From the NCBI GenBank assembly GCA_013398295.1, contig VZSF01001203.1, positions 194,492 to 258,491 of the forward strand: a stretch of 64,000 nt of DNA. Direction: 5' to 3'. Source of the stretch: Chionis minor. Its lineage: Eukaryota; Chordata; Aves; Charadriiformes; Chionididae. Shown piece after piece: positions 26,008 through 37,947 of the stretch (position 1 is its first letter; every line of letters begins with the position of its first letter). A program made the translations under genes and the position numbers. The notes below the pieces were generated by a model that ran no database searches, was not told where the DNA came from, and was given only the letters and a program-made list of their open reading frames with translations.

Positions 26008-29000
26008 ACACTTTATCACCTCAGAAACAGTGACAGGGCAAAATAAAGTCTTTCCTCTGCTTCATTAGCTGTCACCTCGTAAATTGACTACAACACCAGC
26101 TTTTGCATGTGCCTGCTACACAGGAGTTTCTTAGAGGTCTGCCTGCCAAACACCAGCCTGTTGGTGACTGCTGAGCCTCAAATGCTGGCCAAAATCAGGT
26201 GCATTCAACATAGCTTCAGGTTATTTGTAGTGTGTCCCGATCCTTTAACATGCTCACTTTCATCATTTTTAGATGTCCTTACCCCCCCCCAATAGTGCGT
26301 GTAGGCTGAGAAGGTAGAGTCTGATTAGGAATTGTTTTGAGCAGATTCTGTGATGAATGCCTCCCTCCTGTTGACATTCAATGAGAAAGTATTTCTGGAA
26401 AGAAAACACTGAGAACAGGACTGTGTTAATTAGAAAATACACTTTTTATGGAACTCATACTTGTGGGCCTTCAATGTGCAAAGAAATCTTTTTATATAAA
26501 CTGTATGATGATCCAGTGTATCAATGGAATTTAGATCACATCTTTTGTTCCTAGTCATCACAGTAGCCTGTCTGACTGCACTGCGAATGTTGCAAGATTT
26601 TAAAGTGCTGTAATATCTTATTGTTGGTATGTACATAGAATGTTATACATCCACTCTTTTGTGAATATATTAATATGGGAATATATAGGATTAATATAAA
26701 TCATATATATGTTTTTGTGTCTAATGAACTGTCATTATTTTACTTTTAGCCTACTATTAATTTCGTTTAAACTCCTTGCTCTCAGAGGAAAATTTGGACT
26801 GCATCTGACATATTTTAAGTGCCTACTTTAAAGTGAGATTAATTAAATTCTAGAGTATGATTTTCAGGAGAAAGTATTAGCTAAAGTGATTCTATGAATC
26901 ATATTCTATATAAGTTCTCCACCAATAAATACTGAACAGTTGCTGAGTCTTTGAGCAGAGCAGTAAGAAATTTTCTTATCCTGTGAAAATGTGTTGAGGT
27001 ATTTTATTTTGAATCAGGACAAAAAGTGAAAATTCTTAAAAAGTTTTGCAGAATACTTGAGCATAGCCTTTTCAGTTTGAAAAAAAATAGAAATTTAGAG
27101 TTTAGTTTTTTTAGTTTTTACATAAAAAATTAGCATGAATTTGTGACAGTATTAATATGAGAAGTTATATATACCTAAAAGACTTAAGGCTGACTGTGGA
27201 AAAAGATGAAAATTCAACATTTACTCTCTACCAGTATTTTCAATAAAGAGATTAATCAAAGACAGTCTTTTTGTGAACAACTTTTATTTTGATGGATTGG
27301 TATTTTGAGGGAGAAGAGAAATAATACGAATTTTTTTTTTTTCCAGTTGTACTTTGTTCAGGCCTGCTAAGAACTTTTTGGGTAGCTTAATGGCTTTCTT
27401 TTGTGTTACAGACAATGATTCAGCAGCATGTATGGATATATGCTTAAGCATTTCAATTAGTAGCACTTCAGTAGTACCCTGAATCCATGAAATTATTTAC
27501 ATATTCTCCATTGGAACTGTAGAAGTGGGAAGCATTCACCTTCTCCAGAGCTAGTTCCTTGCTAGAGACAGAATCCCCCACAGATTCCCAAACCAGCAAA
27601 TGAATCATTTGGATTCCCTTGAAATCAGTTACAGAACTAACCACTTCATATATATAAAGGCTTTAAAACACACACAGTGCTCCAGCATCTATCTTTGGTG
27701 ATTCAAGCTGGGTTTCTCTTTACCTGCTTTGCTGTTTTCCTTGAAAGCTCGCAGCCTCTTTGTGCAGCCAAGAGAGTGAAGGTGTGTGTCCTGGCTCTTG
27801 GTGAACTAATTTGTGCTGAGAGCTGATTTAAACTGAAATTAATTTAAAGCTACAAAATGCAGTGGTTGAAGAGCCAGTGCACATTTGCTTCCACAGTTTT
27901 TGTAAATGAAAATCTGGTTAATCTCTTAATCAGAACCTGGTTAATCTCCTGCAGAAGAACTGGTCATAGACTTGAATTCAGAATTCTTTAAATTAACCCA
28001 GCATGAATCTCCAGACTGTGCTTGGAGACGTCCTTAGTTACGCTTAGTTGAATTTTACTAGGATCAAAATTTAATATGCACTAGCTAGCCTTTACATTCG
28101 TGTCTCTTGTCTCACTTCCCCTTCTGCTTTTGTAACAAAGCAACTATACAGTATTCTTCAGATATTTTTTCTGCTACGTGACTTCAAGCATTTGCTTAGT
28201 CTGAGCCCTGGCAAATGTGGCCATTCCAACTTGTTTCTTGGGGGTAGACATAAAACAGAAGCAAAAAAGAGTTACAGAAACTACTGAAAGATGGAAACTG
28301 TCTGCAGTTCATTGGATACCAGCAATTACACTCCAGGCAAGCCAAGTCCATAATGCTGGGAAGTGTGTGTTTTCTCATGAGAGGTCAGAGAAAGCATTGT
28401 TTTAGTCCCTAATCACTAGGGGCTAGTTTAGGGGATTGGTTTTGGTTGTTCTGCAAATATATTGAGTTACAGTGGCAGAGAGAGTGCAGAAGGGTGCAGA
28501 GTTCAGCAAGTTATTTTAGTGATTGGAGTCCATTACGGTACATTTGAAAAATACTTATAAAGGTGAACCATTTTAATGGCTTTCTAATTGGATAAAATTA
28601 TTAGGTTATTTTATGCATTGTTGAAGTAAATTGAAAACATCCTAAAGGCACATTTTACGTGCTGGGTTTACTTACACATTTCACTTCTGCAAATAGTTTT
28701 TCTAGATGAAATTAAGGCAGTTTTACAGGATATGCCTTTTCTGATGATCGTTCATAGCAGAGGGAATAGCATATGATGTGCTGCCTCAATGCACTGAATA
28801 AACAATTATTATCTATTTTATAGGTGGGGTATTTTTAATAGTTTGGCAGACAAGATTTACTTGAGACCTTTGCCTTTTTAACATGGAGCTAAAATGTACT
28901 GTGGCTATGACACTGTATGGCAAATCAGAGTTGTTGAAATTATGTGTCTTGAGCTGAACATATAATATCTTGTCTGTATTTATTCTGACTAGCGGAATCA

Positions 29001-29796
29001 CCTAAGATTATATGTTCCTTCTCTAGAGTGGCAAAAACCATATTCATACAAACCACAATCAATGAATAGCAAGTAGTGTGGGGATCAGAAGACTTGCGAA
29101 GTGCTAAGGCTAGAGACCGGGAGCTCCATGGCTAAATGGGGAATCATGATGTTTGGGATAAAGATTTCTGCATTTCACATCAAATTTAATTTCTAAGAAA
29201 ACTGCTGAGGTAGCTTTATCCTGGTATATATTAACTAAGTTGGCTTGGCACAGAAGGAAGCTAATCAGAGGATGAAAAAATGGAACAGATGTCTAAAGAC
29301 AGATGATTCCCTTTTCTTTCCTCTCTCTCTGTGTCTTTGTTTTCTCAGCAGGTTGAGTCCAGGTTCAGGAGTGGGTTTCCTTTTTCACGTACTTCATGTA
29401 CTGGCTGCAATGAGAAGATCCATAGGAAGGAAGATAGCGTAGTGCTGACTTCAGTAACCCTGTCTGAACGAGGCACCCAGTAGGGTCAAACATTTTGAAC
29501 CAAAGAGGAAAGACTGCGGCTCTTGCTGACATGCAAACAAATCAGCAAGCATCAGCAGGACCTGGAAAGAACAGAAGGAAGAGGGAGGAAACATATGATT
29601 TGTTAAGATGTCTTGCTATGGTTCTAATTGTGCTATACAGTGAGTCCTGAACTGTAGATATGGTTGTTAATATTTTGCAGTTGCTCTGGTTCTCCTTATT
29701 AACCTCCTTTTGTAGTCTGTTTAGGAAGCCAGATAAGAAAAAAGACCAAAAGTAAAATTTTTAAAGGAACTCTTCTTTCTTCGTGCTTTATTTACC

Positions 29797-29812
29797 TTTT
29801 TTTTTTTTTTTT
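29797..29812. repeat. Poly(T) run, 16 T
   Basis: Sixteen T in a row within a pyrimidine-rich stretch. No splice acceptor follows closely. Confidence 0.8.
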
Positions 29813-30722
29813 CCTCTGTCTTGTGATTGATGTATGGGTTTTGTCCTGGAAGAATTTATAAAATTTTTTCTTCCCCATGAAAAAACCTCACCTAATGACT
29901 AAAGAGAGCAGATATGTTGCACCATAAAGCTCTACAAGTACCAGACAGCTGTGTTTGTACAGACTTCTAACTTGTGGACACAAAGAGTCTGTGTGGCTAT
30001 GGTTATACTGGTTAGCCACTCGTTAGCGGGTTCACCTCTGACTGATTATGCCTCAGTAGGGAAGCCAATATCTGTATCAAGATACTTCAATTTCTGTTGT
30101 GTCAATAAGTGAACACTACGGTGTAGTTGTATGCTTCTGTTTATGAATTAGGGTTCTGGCGTAGCTCCTAATGACAGCAAAGCTATACGTGGACATTCTT
30201 TATTAAATGCCCTTCAGGTTGCCGATGCTCAAGAAATATGATTTAATGAGAGAGACATATACTGTCTTCACATAGCCCAGTGGTCTGTAGAGAGAACTGG
30301 AACTGATTGTTTCCTTCTCTGAGCTCTTTGCATCACGATGGAAAGTTCTGACAATCTAATCTGTGATTCTCATGGAGGTTTCATATCTTTTTTAAAGATA
30401 TCTGAGCAGCATGGTTAGGAAGATAAATACTTAAATAGGAATATTAATTATTTTTCCCTTTAGCCAGTTTACTGACCAAGTCCTCTTCCCCTTCCTCTTT
30501 TATTCAGGTTAAGTAACTGCACCTGGAGTTTCCAGATGACTTGATCTTTCTAGGAGTTTCTGGTTTGATGATCTTTGTAAAAATAATATATCGCTGTGTT
30601 CTGACAGGTGACCGAGTTGCTGACAGAACTCCTCTAAAGACTGACTCCGGGTGACCTCCATATTTGACCCGTCATATTCAGGCAGACCTTTTCAGAGGGT
30701 ATTGTCCTCAGCAGCCTCAGTC

Positions 30723-30750
30723 AGTCACGAAGTCACAGTCATGAAGTCAC
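30723..30750. repeat. 14-bp tandem duplication
   Basis: AGTCACGAAGTCAC is followed directly by AGTCATGAAGTCAC. The only difference is C versus T at a CpG, consistent with decay by deamination after duplication. Confidence 0.8.
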
Positions 30751-31689
30751 TTTGTGACACCCCTCCCTTACTCTAGATCCTTAGCCTTAGCTCCTGAGAA
30801 TTTTTTTTACTCTCTCACACCTCTTCTGTCTCCGTTTTGCAGCATCTTCTGATTTAGCACTGCTGCACTCTGATCTCTGGCAAAATTCAAGAAACAGGTT
30901 TTCATGCATCACTGTAGCAACATCTTGCCAACCACATCTCATTGATATATAGGCAAAGTTAATTTGGAAGTTACTTTGGATTTATCTCATTGGAACACAG
31001 CCCTCCTTCCTTTTGTTTAGTTTAAAAGCACTCTAGTAATGGCTTCCCTCTCCAGACTTCTGATGTATTTGTATTACAAGCACTTGTCTGGGAGAGGAAC
31101 AAAAGCAAAACTGTCATTGAGGTACAGTACCTTAATTATTTGCCTAGCAGCTAAATGTTTGACTAAGCCCAAGGGAAGCACTAGTGAGCCATGCAAAGTT
31201 AATTTGGCTATAGAAATATTTTTGTAGGGCAGATAATTAATTTAATAGGGAACCAAATTAAGATGGCACGTGTAATTTTATTTCTGATATAATTTCTGAA
31301 AGCTATACCCTTATTGTGCTTTATGGATCCTATGTTTGCATGGTGCTTGGCTCTACTATGTTGTAGAAAAGGCCAAGTTTCATCTAGTTCAGGCATAGTG
31401 GAATTCATCTTACTCGGCATTACATGACTATAATAAAAATGTTTAGAACCTAACTGGTCACAACAGGCATCTTTAACAGCTGCTGAGGAAAATGCGCTTA
31501 TTTCTGCATATTTTGAGGCACAATTAATCTCATTCAGAAACAGATGCCTAAAATAAGTCATAGCCTTACAAAATGTCTCTTTCCTGGGTTTGGCTACAAA
31601 GACAATTTATGATTTCTAGCCCCAAAAGAAACACTTGAAATTACATAAAATGTGTCATATACTTCCTCCTCTGTTGTGTCAGAGGTCCG

Positions 31690-31739
31690 TAATAGTAATA
31701 ATAACAATAAGAATAACAGTAGTAGCAACAACAACAAAG
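31690..31739. repeat. Imperfect AAT/AAC triplet repeat
   Basis: Interrupted AAT, AAC, AAG and AGT triplets over 50 bases, ending in four CAA units. On the minus strand it reads as a leucine run (LLLLLLLFLLLLLLL), which is not a real protein. Confidence 0.8.
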
Positions 31740-34700
31740 TTGAGTTTATTCTTTGGGGATGTTGGACTGTGAAATGGCTTGTATGATTTAGAAAACATCT
31801 TCTGAACACAAAAAGCACAAAGTGAAGAAAGCAAGATCTAAAATATCTATATTCTTTTCTTAAAATTCTAAATCTGATAGCTTTAGTGCTGCACATTCTA
31901 AAAGGTGAACAATATATATTTCAGGGGCAGAAGTAGGCCCGTAGAAATGGAGGCTTGCTGGAAGCCACCTAGAAATAATGATTTGGTTGTGGGTTTTTTT
32001 AATCTAAGAAAAAATAGAAACTGCTGAAAGCAAGGAATAGCTGAAATTAAGACAATATTAAATCTTTCATATTGCCTTTCTTGTGCTTTTTGCTTCCTAA
32101 ATTTCATTCTCTCATTAGGTTTCAGTATACTTCAACATTTTTCCATGGCATCAATGACAGGAATGAATTGGTTTTGTAGTTGGCTACTGAAATTTCTCCA
32201 CGTAACTGTTCCTTTTTAACAGCTGGGTTTTTTTCTCTTGTATAGTGATTTTGATATGTTCAGTAATTATGTGCAAGTATAGATTACATTTAAGGTTGAA
32301 CTATTTAAGACACAAGAGATGAAACGTAAGAGAGGTGTGTGTAAGCAAGCTGTAGATTTTGGGCCTGTGTCCACAACACGTTTAAACCATTAGTTCTTTG
32401 GACAGTAGAAAAAATGATGCCAGATTTCCTATTGCTTTCCATGCCCTGGCTGGAATTTCTTCTGTCTAAAAAGATAAAAGCTCTGCTAGAAGCTTTTCCT
32501 TCAGCTGGGGGTTTTCCAGTGTCTGACATTCTCCTTTTTAGCAAGTTCGTGCAGCAGTATTTTTTCTTAGTGATCCTAATGGGTTCTCTCTCCTCTAATT
32601 GGCAGTAAATTTTCATTCCCTCTGTATCTTAGAAACTTTTAGCCCTCTGTCAAATGATGTTTAAATTGGGCAGTGTGTTCAGGGGTGGCACACAAGTGGT
32701 TTTTCTCACTAGATTAAAGAACAAGACACATTCTGTTGCATGCGTCCCAAGAAACTAATGGGGAGACATAACACCTGGCTAACCTAATGTAAGCACTGGT
32801 ATAGCTAACTCTATAGTTACTGGTTTTCTTTGGGAGCTCATTACAGTTTTTGGTATGTGTGTTTCTAGCATTCCCCTTTGTCTGTAACAATAGAGATCAA
32901 AAAAGCAGAAGGAAGCAGAGCGAGGAGTGCAGCATGATACTCCAATAACCATTTCCCTCCTTTTGTTTACACAGTACCATTGCCTTTATGCTAGATTACA
33001 CAGGTATGGTTGGTTTTTTTTCTAGTAGACAGGTCAATAAAAAGTGCAGACGCTTATCTTTGAAGCAAAGTAGAAGCATATGGAAGGGCTGCCAGATTTC
33101 TCAAGGAACAGAACAGAAGAAACTGGAAGGGGAAAACCAAGCTCCATTTGGCTCTTCTTCCAGTAGTTAAGCCATGAACTGAAATACTTAGATAGGTTTC
33201 TCTGCTGTTCGGAAGCATTACGTTATTCACTGGCTTGTGTACAGACGTGTTAATTTCTAAAGGGAATTCCTTGCACATTTCAGACGGTTGTTACCTGAGC
33301 AAACCTTGTTCTGTAGCAGCACCTTGTGGGAAGGAAATCAGACTACAGCCTCTCATGCAAGCAAACGTTCCCAAAAGACAGTTGCTGAGTGAGCATGTGA
33401 GCTGAACAGGTTATTTTATTCTTGCTGTAGAAATGAGAGGATTCTCCAAAGTAATAACATTCACATCCACTAGGATGATGTACAGAACTTGATTTGTCAT
33501 GCCCTTTATCTGTGGCACCCAGAATCCCTACCCTGACAAGAAATGCCTTTTTACTGTGGAAAATCAGTGAACAGATGGAGGTAAACTGTACATGAGAAAG
33601 TAAAGCTATGCTATATTTTATCAGAAATGTGTTAATCTAATTTGAGATATTCAGCCTGTTGTACAATACTTGGTTTATAGCCAGTGAAATGGATGCTAGC
33701 TCTTTTCAGCTATTACCTTTCCAACTGAAAACAAAGTAGCATTTTTAACTGGACTTTAGAGTGCCATCTGTTTGCATTTGTTGTTCCTGGATTGCTTTTT
33801 TAGACTAAGAAAAACTCCGTGAAGCCTGCCATTTCAATAAATACTTCCTGCTGGTTTACAGTTGTACAAATCCTATTAACTGTAGACACAACCACTTCAT
33901 TTCTGCTGGGAGAGAGACATCAGGCTGAGGCGTGCTCAGGTTTTAGGCTGGTGCTTAGTGTTTTGCAGCTGGAATTTAATGGCATCCATATCATCCTGTC
34001 CAAAACTTTGAGGGATTCTTCCTGTATTCCAGCATTGCTTTGGCTTCAAAAAATGGGCTCTACTTCTGCTGGGCATTTTTGTTTGAGGAAGACTTTGAAG
34101 GTGCTTCCCCTTATTGTAAAAGGAAATACAGTCTTCAACTTAAGGACAATGCTATCAACATCAACAGCTGCCACCCAGAGATGCTGACTTGGTCCACTTA
34201 ACTGTTCAGTTTCCCTAGCTGAGTGTGCCACTTGCTGTCCTGTGCTTTCAATTCCCAGCGTTTGAGGGCACAGAAACCATCCGTGTTCAGTAAGACTGCA
34301 GGGAAGCTGTTGTGCTACTGCTACAGTAGAGACCTTGGACAGGATTGCTGGAGTCTGCTTGCTTCACCAGGAGTGTGTCGCTACAGTTGTGCTTGTGTAA
34401 AAAGAACTGTAAAAGTATAACTGTAAAAAGAGGACATCTTTTGTTGTATTGAAAATTGATTCTCAAAACACATCTCAGCAGCTTTCTCAGGGGCCGTCAT
34501 CATATTGTCAAGATAGGTCATTGCAAAATAGTTTAAGAGAATTCCAATAAGCATTTCTATCTGTCTAAATTTTCTTAGGTGACACAGGCAATCACACTTA
34601 ATCCAACAGTTACAAGTATGTAGGCTTAGGAGGGCATCAGCACAGCTATAAACTGTAGCTTGTATGAGGTATACTTAATCCTGATGAAACCATTTCCTAG

Positions 34701-35312
34701 GAAGATGTGAAAGCTGTTCCTAAAATCATACAGTGCTGATGTATAAATTGTAAACCAATAAGAGAAAAAATTCTTAGATTTAGTGAACAAAATATTGAGT
34801 TTTAGAAGCAGACTATTCTGCTCTATCTGCAGTATCATCTTCAGTCTCTCAGGATACTACGCGTTTTCCAGGGCTTCTGGCAGTCTGATCATACCGAGGA
34901 AGTTCTGCATGATATTCTACATTGTGTGTTATTTGGAAATACCCATGCAGTTTTGCAGAAACTTGGATCATCCACAATTTTTGTAATTTACAAAAAAGGC
35001 ATCCCAAATAAAATTTGATTAATTCTTGTCCTTTTTCCCTTGAAAAAGAAGAAAATTAGCATACTCTGGAATTAATGTGACTATTTTTTCTGCATCTAAG
35101 ATAAAATTTATTCCTATATGTACCAAATGTATCATGATTGAGTGCTTTACTTGTTATTTCTTAGTTTTAAATCTTTAAAACCTTTGGATTGTAGTGTCCA
35201 GCTAAGATACACATCTTACTCAGGACACAGGTCACATTAAGCTCAAAAGACAAAGTAATATTTAACAAAGAAGAAAAATTAATAAATATATCTTTATCCT
35301 TTTGTTTTGCAG

Positions 35313-35459
35313 GAGGCAATAAGCTGAAGAATCAACATTTTCGCCTAAATTGGGCATGGATCTCCTTAGAAAAGGAGTATTATTTAGTAAACGAAGACTC
35401 CAAATATCTTGATGTTATTCTTAAACGGAGAGGTTACCTGGGAGAAACCTCTTTTATAA
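35313..35459 (+). CDS. FREM2: FREM2 exon a: start of Calx-beta 1
   Basis: 147 nt: two bases completing a split codon, 48 codons, then one base. The acceptor follows a T-rich tract (TTTGTTTTGCAG) and the donor is A/GTAAGT. The translation includes [20 protein letters not shown] and then the [13 protein letters not shown] strand and [11 protein letters not shown]. This is the linker after the last CSPG repeat plus the first half of Calx-beta 1 (residues 1-50 of the partial product). The YxVxE-type start and the hydrophobic DVILKR strand are the usual Calx-beta opening. A second AG lies three bases inside the exon, so removal of one glycine by tandem-acceptor splicing is possible. Human FREM2, as I recall it, has two glycines here, which supports the upstream acceptor. 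Confidence 0.94.
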
Positions 35460-37716
35460 GTAAGTTTGATTTTAACCTTATCAACTGTTTCTGTAAATCA
35501 CTGGCCAGCTGTTTGAGAAAATGTGTCAGTACAGCTATATCCTTCTACTGGTGTTTGATACTAAGCAAGCTAGATTCAAAGAAGTATGTTTATTTATTAA
35601 AACAAGTATCTTTTGTTATGCTAAGTGTATGATGTCTTTAGTTATATGATGAAATTTTCACTTTTTTTTTTTTTGGCCTTCTGCAATTAATTTCTACTTA
35701 ACAAGGCAAGACCCAGTCCTTCTTTCTTTGATTTGATTGATACCACGGTTGTATTTGTTTCACAGAATACAGTTCCTGTCCAGATTTTATTTTTCTTGTA
35801 ATGAGAAAATACAGTTGTTGCAATTGAAAAGACAACAATAACCATACATCATTTCCCAGGAAGGCTATTGTGAGCTGGTCCGATTAGCAGCTATGAGCAT
35901 TAGGCTCGTTTCCTTCACTCAAAGTTAGAAGTCAACTGAGGCTGATACAGGAGGTGTTGAAAGCTCTTTGCAGTGTCTGGGGAGTGAAGAGGTGAAAAAA
36001 GGTTGTGTTATCACATTCTGCAACCTCACACCTGTCTCTAGCGCTGGATCTGTTCCCATTCTCTTTCTAGTGATGCATTTGGACCAGGGAGCATTATCTT
36101 CGTACAGTTTAAGGTCGAAACCTACGATAAGCTTATTCTGCTTAGAAAAGGCACTGAATTTAAAGCTAATTTTGCAGATATGTAAACATTTACCTGGCAT
36201 GGAGCACAAGCTTGTGCTTAGAAATGAGGTTTCTGTTTAAGTCTCTGTCTGAATAAGAATCTGAGGTATTGAGATATAGTTAGGACACCTATTTTGGCAT
36301 GAGGTTGAGGGATGTAGGCATTAACTAACTGGATCTAACTTAAAAGGCACTGTTTTGAACAGTGAACTAACTTTGAAAATTTATTTATTTTAAATAAAGT
36401 AAAAGAATAGAAGAGATTAATTAAATACAAAGTTAAGGATGTGTGGTTTAAATTAATTACTGGCACTGATTAACAGATAGTTATTTTACTTACGATTCTT
36501 CAAATAGAGTGTTTACAAAATTTTCTACCTGTAGACTCAAGTTCAGTTTCTGAATTGAGCTGACTCAAAATCCAGCAGAAGCAGTTTGAATAACTTGCCT
36601 CTGACTACCTTAATCCTGCCAAATGGAATTACAGAGTTGGAAAGAACATAAAAAAATATTGCTTAAGATGCTTACTGGCCTTTCTGGTCCATGTGCAGTG
36701 CCAAAGGGGCTGAAGGGTTATAGAAGTTGTATAAAATATTGGCTGTGACTTAGGAGGAGGTTCAAGCGGGAAGCAAGAAAGCTAAGGTTTGTAGACAATA
36801 CAGTTGGAAGAAACAGGCAGAGAAGGGTGAAATTTTAATTTTTTTTCTGAAAACCTGAGATTTGAGTGGGGTACTGTGGAGTTCAAACAGAGGCCAAATG
36901 CATGAATTGGAGGTAGCTCTGAAGGACTGTCTAATTTCTAGAAGGGCCTGTCAGACAGCCTTAAACAGGGAGGAAAACACCAATGAAAAGCCATTTTAGA
37001 GCAGCCTGGGTCTGAGGATGTAAAGTCTGTGCTGTCTTGGTGGGATGAGCTGTATTGGATTTATGCCTTGGCTTTGGAGTTTCAACTTGACTTGAGTTTA
37101 ATGATTGTCATTATGCAAACATTGAAATAAGAGAATAGTCATGTAAAAAAGATGTTCATTGTAGTGGGAATGGCCACCGTGGTTCTGATTTTACATCTTC
37201 TTTCATCCTTATTCTGTATGTTTTATCCCTTTGTGTCTCTGTGTTTTCCTTACCTTTCCTCTTGAAGGCTGAACTTTCCAGGTGTGTTTTTATTTTTTTC
37301 TAAGAGAAATAGATATCTTTGAGGGTTTCAGGCAGCATGTTATTTAGATGTTCTGGAACACAAGAGAACCCAGAACATTAAAGGTGGTTGTGGGAAAATC
37401 TATTGGCCCTTTTGGGTATCCATAGTTGAATTACAGAGAAATGCAAACTTGACTGTAACCTCAGAGAATGTAGAGTTTTTCTAGTACTTAGTTTTGCTTT
37501 GGCTAATTCTGTCCAAACTGTCTTTCATAATGTTAAGTGATATACTTCCACCTCTATGCATGACACCAATATAAAATTCATCAAGAGTAACAGAGTTGGC
37601 TTGAAGACTCTCAAGTTATGAGAAGTGTATTTTCCTAAATCTTCTTATTTTAAAGATGATATGAGAGAAAAATTATGAGTGCTGTTTTTAATGACCTCAA
37701 TTTCTGATTTTGTCAG
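35460..37716 (+). other. FREM2: FREM2 intron a-b
   Basis: 2257 bases, phase 1, GTAAGT...TTTTGTCAG. No repeat family or exon-like block is recognisable; the frames at 35925-36240 on both strands look like chance. Confidence 0.9.
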
Positions 37717-37947
37717 GTATTAGCACCAAAGATGGTACTGCCAAGAAAGATAAAGACTTCAGAGGAAAAGCCCAGAAGCAGGTGCAGTTTAATCCTGGCC
37801 AAACCTTAGCTACATGGCGAGTACGGATTTTGAGTGATGGTGAACATGAACAGTCTGAGTCCTTTCAAATTGTTCTTTCTGAGCCTGTCATGGCAGTTCT
37901 GGCATTTCCCGATGTATCCACAGTGGAAATTATTGACCCAGGAGATG
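37717..37947 (+). CDS. FREM2: FREM2 exon b: end of Calx-beta 1
   Basis: 231 nt: 2 bases, 76 codons, 1 base. It is preceded by TTTTGTCAG and followed by G/GTAAGA. The first two bases complete the AGT serine begun in exon a. It encodes the second half of Calx-beta 1 (residues 51-126): [13 protein letters not shown], the QVQFNPGQT strand typical of the family (VxFxPGE/Q), [20 protein letters not shown], and LSEPVMAVL, closing with VEIIDPGD. The reading frame runs past the donor only to a stop at 37998, so intron retention would truncate the protein. Confidence 0.96.

Larger units (their letters stand above)
1..35312 (+). other. FREM2: Long FREM2 intron upstream of exon a (3' part)
   Basis: There is no exon-like block with Calx-beta or CSPG character in this stretch. 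The exon before exon a must end with one overhanging base and a CSPG-type end, and nothing of that kind is visible among the open frames, so I read all of it as one intron, longer than 35.3 kb. It contains CR1 copies, a CpG-rich patch, homopolymers, short tandem repeats and one degraded minus-strand frame, all listed separately. The stretches 3007-6172, 7523-9412, 9776-17299, 18391-21728, 21931-23822 and 24230-35312 show only AT-rich sequence with short chance frames and the small repeats listed. Old degraded repeats that I cannot recognise by eye are likely. Confidence 0.8.

Noticed and set aside
31594..31896. Minus-strand frame with a long leucine run
   Set aside because: The leucine run comes from an imperfect AAT/AAC triplet repeat.
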